Below are positions 52,101 to 60,700 of a DNA stretch of 64,000 nucleotides, piece by piece. The position numbers and the translations under genes are program-made. Origin of the DNA: Muscardinus avellanarius (taxonomy: Eukaryota; Chordata; Mammalia; Rodentia; Gliridae); contig OY726574.1 in NCBI GenBank assembly GCA_963383645.1, forward strand, positions 62,421,404-62,485,403. The letters are read 5' to 3'. The notes under the pieces are model-generated. The model ran no database searches. It saw only the letters and a program-made list of their open reading frames with translations, and was not told the origin of the DNA. Numbering within the stretch: position 1 is the first letter of the stretch; the number at the start of each line of letters is the position of its first letter.

Positions 52101-55100
52101 GGGGGGGGGTCCTGGGGATGGAACCCAGAGGCTTCCTACCTCCGGGCTATACTCCCACATCTATTTTATATTTTATTTGGAAACAGGGTCTCACTAAGTT
52201 GCTGAGAGCCTCACCAAGCAGCTGAGGCTGGCTTCGAACCTGTGCGATCCTCCTGTCTCAGCCTCCCAAGCGCGGGGATGACAAGCGTGCGCTACCACGC
52301 CCGGCTCCTAAAATTGACTTTAAACGGTAGGGGATGATTAGATTTTATTGTTTGGGTTCTTTTTGAGGTTTTTTGCTCTAAACCGGTGTCCTTTTGTACC
52401 AGGCAAGTCTTCCTTTCCTTCAGCTCTCTGTATTTTTGTGTTTTAGGAAATTCAGCCAGAACCTGGTCGCTCAGCTTTGGTACTTTGTGAAGTGTGTTTA
52501 CTTCGGATTGTCCGCCTACCAGATCCGCTGTGGCTACCCGACGCGCGTCCTGGGGAACTTCCTCACCAAGAGCTACAACTACGTCAACCTCTTCCTGTTT
52601 CAGGGGTAAGGATGCTGCGCTGGCCCGGCCCGGTGGAGCGGGCGCTGGCGGTCCAGGGGCATTCTGCGTTCTGCCTGGGAAGGAGAAGAATACGGTGGTG
52701 TGGATCACTGTGGGGTCGTTGCAGTGTTGGCCAAAGAACAAATCCCCCTCTGTGAACACCTGCGTGTGTGCGATCCCCACAGCTGTGCTCGCTCACACGC
52801 AAACACACTCGTGAAACCACGTGACCTCCCGGGGTGGGCGGTGGACGGGCCGCCTGCTTCCTCTCTAAGCTGCGGCTCCCCGCAGGTTCCGCCTGGTCCC
52901 CTTCCTGACGGAGCTCAGGGCGGTGATGGACTGGGTGTGGACCGACACCACGCTCAGCCTGTCCAGCTGGATCTGCGTGGAGGACATCTACGCCCACATT
53001 TTCATCCTAAAGTGCTGGCGCGAGTCGGAGAAGGTAGGCCCCCACGGCAGCGCCAGCCTCTCTGTTGCTCGCAGACAGCGGCGTGTCTGTGAGTCCTGGA
53101 GGCCGGTGGCGGGAGGGGTAAGACTGTCGCCACCTGTAAACGTCGCCCTGGCTTCGTTGGGTTTCCTCTAACAGCACCGATGTTTTCTTCTCTTAGCAAC
53201 AATATATTGTAGTTGTCTTAAAATTATTCTATTAGTGCAGTGTAATTATACGTCGTACGAGGCTCAGCGTGATACAAGCACGCGTGCACACAGCTCTGGG
53301 GTCTCGGCTTCCCACGGCTGGGGACACCTTCCCACACCGCCCCCGTCGCTCCCTCCCCAGCCCCTCCGCCGTTCTCCCGCTCTCTCCCCTCATTTATCTG
53401 AGGTCCCTTCTGTTTCCTGTTTTCTCCCCAACTTCCAATAAGAGAGCACACATCCACCCTTGACTTTCCAACACTGGTTCATCTCACGTAGCAGAACCTT
53501 CTCTGTGTTCTTCTTCATGGCTAAGTACAATTCCATGGTGTGGATATGCCACATTTTTCTTCATCTATTTACTGGTATTTCTTTTTCAGTACTGGGGCTG
53601 GAACTCGGGGGCGTTCTACCTCCAAGCTACACCCCCAGCCCTGTTGTTCATTTTTTATTTGGAAAAAGGGTCTCACTGAGTTGCAAAGGGCCTAACTAAG
53701 TATCTGAGGCCGAACCACGATCCTCCGGTCTCAGCCTCCCGAATGCTGGGATTACAAGTGTGTGTCACCACGTCCAGCTTTTCTGGTATTTTAAGGAGAA
53801 GAAATAATGTATTGTTATGACCCCGTGACAGTTTTATTCATCACTGGCGGATCGCAAGCCATCGTAGTGAGGTTCGTAGAGTAGGCGCCTCTGTGCAGCA
53901 GCATTATCTGGTCTGTTTCCTCCCCCAAGTCCCCCCTTTTCTTCCTTCTTCTTCCCTGAGCGTGATCGCGAGAGCGCAGTGACACACTCCCATACGTGCA
54001 CATCGCTCTTCTGCCCCAGTAATCTCCAAGGCTGATCCAGAAGCGAGGGAGTGGCATTAAGAGACGCAGGGGCAGGCGGCCGGGCTCCGGCTCCTTCCAG
54101 TTCACTCCACGAGGAGAGACAGACGATCTAGCTTCAATTCCCTCCTTGCGCAAAGGGAATTAAAATGAAGTTATTTGTTTTTTCTGCTAGGTTGAGTACT
54201 AAGGTACAAATATAGCGATATGATTACTCATACCCATGACTTGTTCACAAGATTAACAGAAACAGGAGCTTCCCGTGCGCTAGCCAGACTGACCATCACT
54301 GGCTGGCCGTAGGAAATGGCTTTTTGTCTCACTTAAAAATATCCTCTTTGGAAAAGTGTCCTCTAATCTACATAAAATGTCTAGCCCATTCTGCAGCTTT
54401 CCCTGGGACACTCAGCTCTGTATTCACAGAGCTCACTGGGCTGTGGCCTCTGGGTGTCTGGAGCTTGTGGGATTAAAGGAGATGATTCCTTTAATCATAC
54501 TAGCTTGTCCTCAGGCCGCCTGGTAAGGAGCGTAGGAATTAATACGACGATAGAAGGTCTTAGTCTGTTTATTATTGTTGTTGCTGCCATAGCACATCAC
54601 CTGGAGTTGGGTGATTTATAAAGAAAAGAGGTTTACTTTGGCTCACAGCTCTGGAGGACAGAGTCAAATTATCACAGTAACTCACCCATTCCCACAAAAA
54701 ACCCACGAGTCCATTAGTGAGGGCAGAACCCTCCTGTGGTCCAAGCATCTGATCAAACCCTCACCACCTCGCCACACTGTTACCTTAGAGACCGCATCAC
54801 GCTGGGCCAGCAGGTCTGGTGTGGGTGAACCGCGTCTGAAGCACTGCACAGGATGCGAGAGGCGCTCCTCCAAAGAGACCCGGCGCAGCCCTCGGGGTGG
54901 CAGAGGCCCTGGAAATCATGGCACGAGAGAGAGCGCGGGAAGAGCGAGAAGCCACGTGGTCTAAAGAAAGACGGGACGGGGAAGGGAACCTGACAGCTGT
55001 TTTCAGTAGTTCGAAATGTTGGAAGGAGATGTACAACGTGAATTAATTTGTGTGATAAAAGAAACAGAATTAAGACAAGTGGGCAAAAGCCTCAGAAATG

Positions 55101-57715
55101 TTCAATGGAATATAAAGAAATGTCTAGCAAGCCGGGCATGGTGGCGTACGCTTGTAATCCCAGTACTTAGGAGGCTGAGACAGGATCGCAGGTTCACAGC
55201 CAGCCTCCGCTGCTCGGTGAGGCCCCCCGCAACTTACCGAGACCCTGTTCCAAAATAAAAAGAAAATAGGGCTGGGGGTGCAGCTCAGAGGTGGAATGCC
55301 CCTGGGTTCAACCCCCAGTGCAGCAAAGAAATGTGTAACAGTCATAGCCGCTCTGTGACAGAGCCGGCCAAGAAGTGGCTGAGGGTCACACATCACGATG
55401 TCCACATGAGGGCCCACATCTGCCGCCCTTGTGGGGCAGATTCCAGTCACTGGAAAAAAGCACCCGAGACAAATCAACTTGCAAAGAGGAAATTTCCGTC
55501 ATGGCCCACCGTGTGGGAGGTGTTAGTCCTTGACAGGCTAGTCAGTCCCATTGCTCTGGCCCTTTGGCAGCACAGGGCTTTAACGCACCAGCTCACTGCA
55601 GAGAAGCCCTGTCCGCCTCGGGGTAGCTGGGAGTGAAAGAGAAAGACTGAAGAAGTCCCATGGACCCTTCGAGGATGCGACCCCTGTGACCCCGACCTGA
55701 CTCGAGGCCCCACCTTTTTTTTTTTTTTTCTGGTACTAATGATTGAACCCAGGGCATTCTTCCTCTACCTATTTTTTATTCTCTATTTTTTGAAACAGGC
55801 CCTCACTAAACTGCTGAGGCTGGCTTTGAGCCCGCGATCCTCCTGTCTCAGCCTCCCAAGTACTGGGATTACAAGCGTACGCCACCAGGCCCAGCGAGGC
55901 CCCACCTTTTCAAGGCTGCAGGACCTTCCAGTAGCATGGCCTGGGGACCACGCCTTGGACACACGGGCTTGGGGACAGCTGCTGTCCCAGCTGTTGCGCT
56001 CCTGCCTCGTAAGCAGACAGCTCCGTTGTCCATCGCTGCCAACTGCAGAAGAACTGCGTGGCTGTGACAGCAGTGCCCAGCTGCTCACACATCTGCAAGT
56101 CAGCAGCTGGCGGGCTCTCTGACGGCCTCGCCGGGGCCCATCCTGTGGCCGCCTCGCCGTGTGGCCTATTCGGGGCTGCATGGTCAGTCACATGCCTGGC
56201 GTTCAGGTCTGACTCTTGGCTGGGGCTTTTTCTCCAAACATGCAGAGGTCCCTGGGGCGCCAGGAGACTGTGGTTCCAAGATCCCGCTGGATACCAGGAC
56301 CCGCGGGTGCTCCAGCAGCTCACCTGAAGGGGCCTGGTGTTTGCATCTAGCATACGCACCTCTCCCGTGTGCTCTGAATCGTCCTTAGAGCCCCTCTGCC
56401 ACCTCGGAGTGGACGTGCGTGCTCATAGTTCCCACACTGTGTTGGTCAGGGAACGTAACCAACACAAAAGCGTTTGCACATGAACCAACACAGTATGTTC
56501 CCCAAATCTGAGGCTGACGGCCCACAGATGTGGAGCCTGCAGAGGCAGGGCTGACCAGGGTCTGTGGTCTTAGGAGCCAGCCGCTGCTCCTCACGGGGGC
56601 CTCAGCTCAAAGTGCCCAAAGTGCTCCAGGGGTCTGGCCGCCCAGTGAGGGAGGCTGTCACAGCACCGTGGCCGTACGGACGCCCAGCGGGAGCCGTGGG
56701 GAGCTGGCTCCCCGGAGGTGGGGGCCACACTGCAGGGCAAGAGCTAGCGGAGAGTGCGCCTTGACCGGTGCGGAGGGCGCGTCTCCATGGCCGCGCTCCT
56801 TCTGAGTCTTTGGCCAGGTCTCTATCTCCTCTTCTCTCTTCTTTTTCTTTTCTTGTTTCTGGTGCTGAAGGTCGAACCCAAGGGCTATTCTACCTCTGAG
56901 CCACACTCCCAGCCCTATTCTATTTTTCATTTTGAAACAGCATCTTATCAAACTGGCCTCAAACCTACAATCCACCTGTCTCAGCCTCCCAAGAACTAGA
57001 ATCACACGCATGTACCACAGACCCAGCTTCCTCTTCTGTTTTTCCAGGAGCTTGTCCGAGGGCTGTTTTCCCTCTGTCTACTCCCTGCATGGGTCCTGGG
57101 CGCATTTCCTCACTGTCTGAAGCAGCCTGCCCACCTCTGTTGTCCAGCTCCCTCCTGACCACTGCACGGCCACTTTAACACCGCTTTTTCATAGGGCTTT
57201 CCTGAACCCCGAAGTGTGAGCCATATCTTTCCTAGGAGCCCCAACAACTGTCTTTACGTAGCCCATGTAGGCCTTTCCACATTGAGGTCATGGTCTCCTT
57301 CTCCGTATCATAAGTGACAATGTCAGAATGCACTCGGGTAGCGAGGCCCTTGCTGCAAGGTGGCGTGCTGGCTGTACACGCAGCACCCGCTGTTCACTCC
57401 CGGGCGGATTTCGCAGAACTTCCATGCAGCTACTTTCCAAAACTCTTTAAGAAGCCGCCTGGAATTGTAACCGGAACAGCGAACTTGAAAACACAGTCAA
57501 GAGCCGAGTTACCAGCTGAACATGGTGGTGCACACAGCCACACAGGTTAGGAGGCTGAGACAGGAGGAGCACGGGTTTGAGGACAGCTCCAGAATTTTAA
57601 CACAGCCTCCAGCAACATACCGAGACCCCATTTCCAAATAAAAAATAAAGTAGGGTTGGGGGTGTAGCTCAGAGGTGTAATGCTCCTGGGTTTCATCCTT
57701 AGTACCAAGCGCGCA

Positions 57716-57764
<49 letters not shown>

Positions 57765-60700
57765 CCATGGGAAGTCACCCCCGCCTTCCCAGCACACACC
57801 CCATGAGCCTCCACTCGCTTGTGCCCGGCCTCTGCCCCATCGCCGGAGCCAGAGAGGACCCTTGTGGTCATCCTGTTTGACCACCTGGAGACACTGTCTT
57901 TGACAGCACGCACCATGAATTAAATGAAAAATAGCACCTTTCTCCCCTCCGAGCGCAAGGAGGAGCTGGTTGACAGGCACAGATTTTGAATCTTCAGGAA
58001 TTTAGAGTAAAATGTCTTTGCCACGCGGTCCCTTACAGCAAGAAGGCGGGTTCCGTGTGCTCTGCAAGCCACCGGTCCTTAGGCTCATGGCCTGCAAATG
58101 CCCTGGTCTAGTCAGCTTTCCTGTCACTCTGACCGAGACACCTGCCGTGAGCACAGAGAGTGGGAAGAGGCGGTTTGGCTCACTGTTCAGAGGCGCAGTC
58201 CGTGGTTGGCCGGCTCTAAGGCAGACCTCGGAGAGCTGAGCCCGACTCAGGGGGCCGGGAGCCGAGAGCTGGGTAGGGAGAAGGAGGAAGTGGCCAGGAC
58301 AGACAGCCCCCAGGCTACACCCACCCGAGCTGCCACCCAGCAAACCCAATCCAGTTATCAATCCTCGAGTGGGCTTCCCCAGTGCTGAGAGCAGGGCTGT
58401 GGTCCAGTCATGTCACCTCTGAATGTTGCTAGATTAGAGATGCGCTTCCAACCCGAGAGCCTTTGGGGGACATTCTAAACCCCAATCCCCACGTGTCGAC
58501 TTTGGGAATCGGGTCAGGAGCTCAGCGCAGCCCCACAGAGCCACCTACCTCCTCCCAGAGGGGGCCCGTGGCAGAGCAAGCGGAGAAGGCGCAGGGCCGA
58601 GTCCACGCCCCCCGCCCCCCAGCCAGCAGCCTCTCGGGCCCCGCCTGACCCGGGCTCCCCCGTTGCAGAGGTACCCGCAGCCCCGGGGCCAGAAGAAGAA
58701 GAAGGTGGTGAAGTACGGCATGGGCGGCATGATCATCGTGCTGCTCATCTGCATCGTCTGGTTCCCCCTGCTCTTCATGTCCCTCATCAAGTCTGTCGCG
58801 GGCGTCATCAACCAGCCCCTGGACGTCTCCGTCACCATCACCCTGGGCGGGTACCAGGTAGCGTGGGCTTCCCGCTCTGTTTTTAAGCCCGCGGGGCGCT
58901 TAGCGGTGTCCTCTCTCTGTGACGCCCGCTGCTCAGCGGGCGTGTGACGGGCGCGTAAGGTGCACGCGGCGGGAGGGAAAGGCTCGGGCTCTGGCTTTGA
59001 GCCCAGGCATCGTCAGTCACACCCAGGTCTCTCCGAGCGCTGCCATCAGGGGAGCCAGTGCGCCGTGCACACGCTTCTCTTTAAACCCGGGAGGGCCGGC
59101 GCGATTGACAGCCCTGCGGTGCTTTCTCTTTCAGCCCATTTTCACAATGAGCGCCCAGCAGAGCCAGCTGAAAGTCATGGACCCGCTAAGGTTTAGAAAT
59201 TTTATGAAAGCGTTCTCGAGGGACACTGTAAGTAAACGCAGGCGTGGGCGCTCTCTGAGTACCTCGTCCTCGGTGAGCCTGCTGGTTCCCCTGGCTTAAG
59301 ACTTCGTTATGTCCTGCGCTGCGCAAAGGAAAACCTTCTGGGATTACCAGTCATCCGTGGTGGTGCCCTGGTGACTGGCTGCTTTGATATCTAAGAAGTT
59401 ATGTCTGTTGTGGGCATAAGCGATAAACATCATAATTTGAGTTCAGAACATGTTAATTTAAGCTCAACAGATACTGATTTTTTTCAAAAAATTTAGCATA
59501 TTAAATCGTACTCTATGTATTGATTCTTTGACCAATAGGTCTGCTCACAGATCTATCTGAAGAAAGTAATTATTTGTTTAATTACTTTATTAAATAAATA
59601 ATTTATTTAATAAATACCCCTGGGTTCCATTTCTAGTACCTGTGGTATTTATTTAAGAACGCATTTTCTCTACTAGTTGAAACTGGAAGCAATTTGAGGA
59701 TTTGACAAATAGTGAGCAGGGCATGGTGGCACACGCCTATGATCCCAGTATTTATTTTATTTTTTATTTATTTATTTATTTATTTTTTTGGTGGTACTGG
59801 GGTTCCTGGAAGCCCTTCTACCTCCGGGCTACACTCCCAGACCTATTTTTTATACTTTTTTATTTGGAAACAGGGTCTCCTAAGCCAGCGCGCGCGACTG
59901 GCTTTGAACCTGCGCGATCCTCCTGTCTCTGCCTCCCAAGCGCGGGGATTACAAGCGTGCGCCACCGCGCCCGGCCTGATCCCAGTATTTAGAAGGCTCA
60001 GACGAGAGGCTTGTACGTTTTTAAGCCAGCCTCAGCAAGTCAGAGAGACCCTCGGCAACTCAGCAAGACCCTGTTTCAAACTTAAAAAGAAAATAGGGTT
60101 GTGGGTATAGCTCAGAGGTAGAACAGCCCTGAGTTAATCCCTGGTACAAAAACCAAAACATAAAACACTGGTGTAAGAAATTAGGGCCGTGCACTAATGA
60201 CTCTGAGCACCCTCCAGGGGCCGTAGGAGATGGGACTTGTACTGTTATTTCGTTCATATATCGTTGAAGATTTTCCAAGCACTTTCCTTTGATGAAGACG
60301 ACAGTGGCCGTGGTCTGAGCGGTGGGAAGGACAATTTCTCGAGCTAAAGTATATGATATTATGGCTCTCATTATTAAAATTAGTTTCACCAATAATGTTT
60401 TGAATTTAAGAAAGTAATTAAGCAAATAGATGCTTTTCTTTGTATGTAGTATTACCACTGACAACGTACATTAGCAAAAGCCATCTTGAGCCAGGCATAG
60501 TGGCGCACTCCTATAATCCCAATACGTGGGAGGCTGAAACGCGAGTATCTCAGGTTCAAGGCCAGCCTCTGCAACTTACTGAGGCCCTCCACAGGAAGAG
60601 GACTTGCTCTTTTTCTTTTTTTTCCTGTGTTACCGGGGATGGAACGCAGGGGCATTCTACCTCCAAGCTTCACCCCAGCCCTATTTTTTAACCTTTATTT

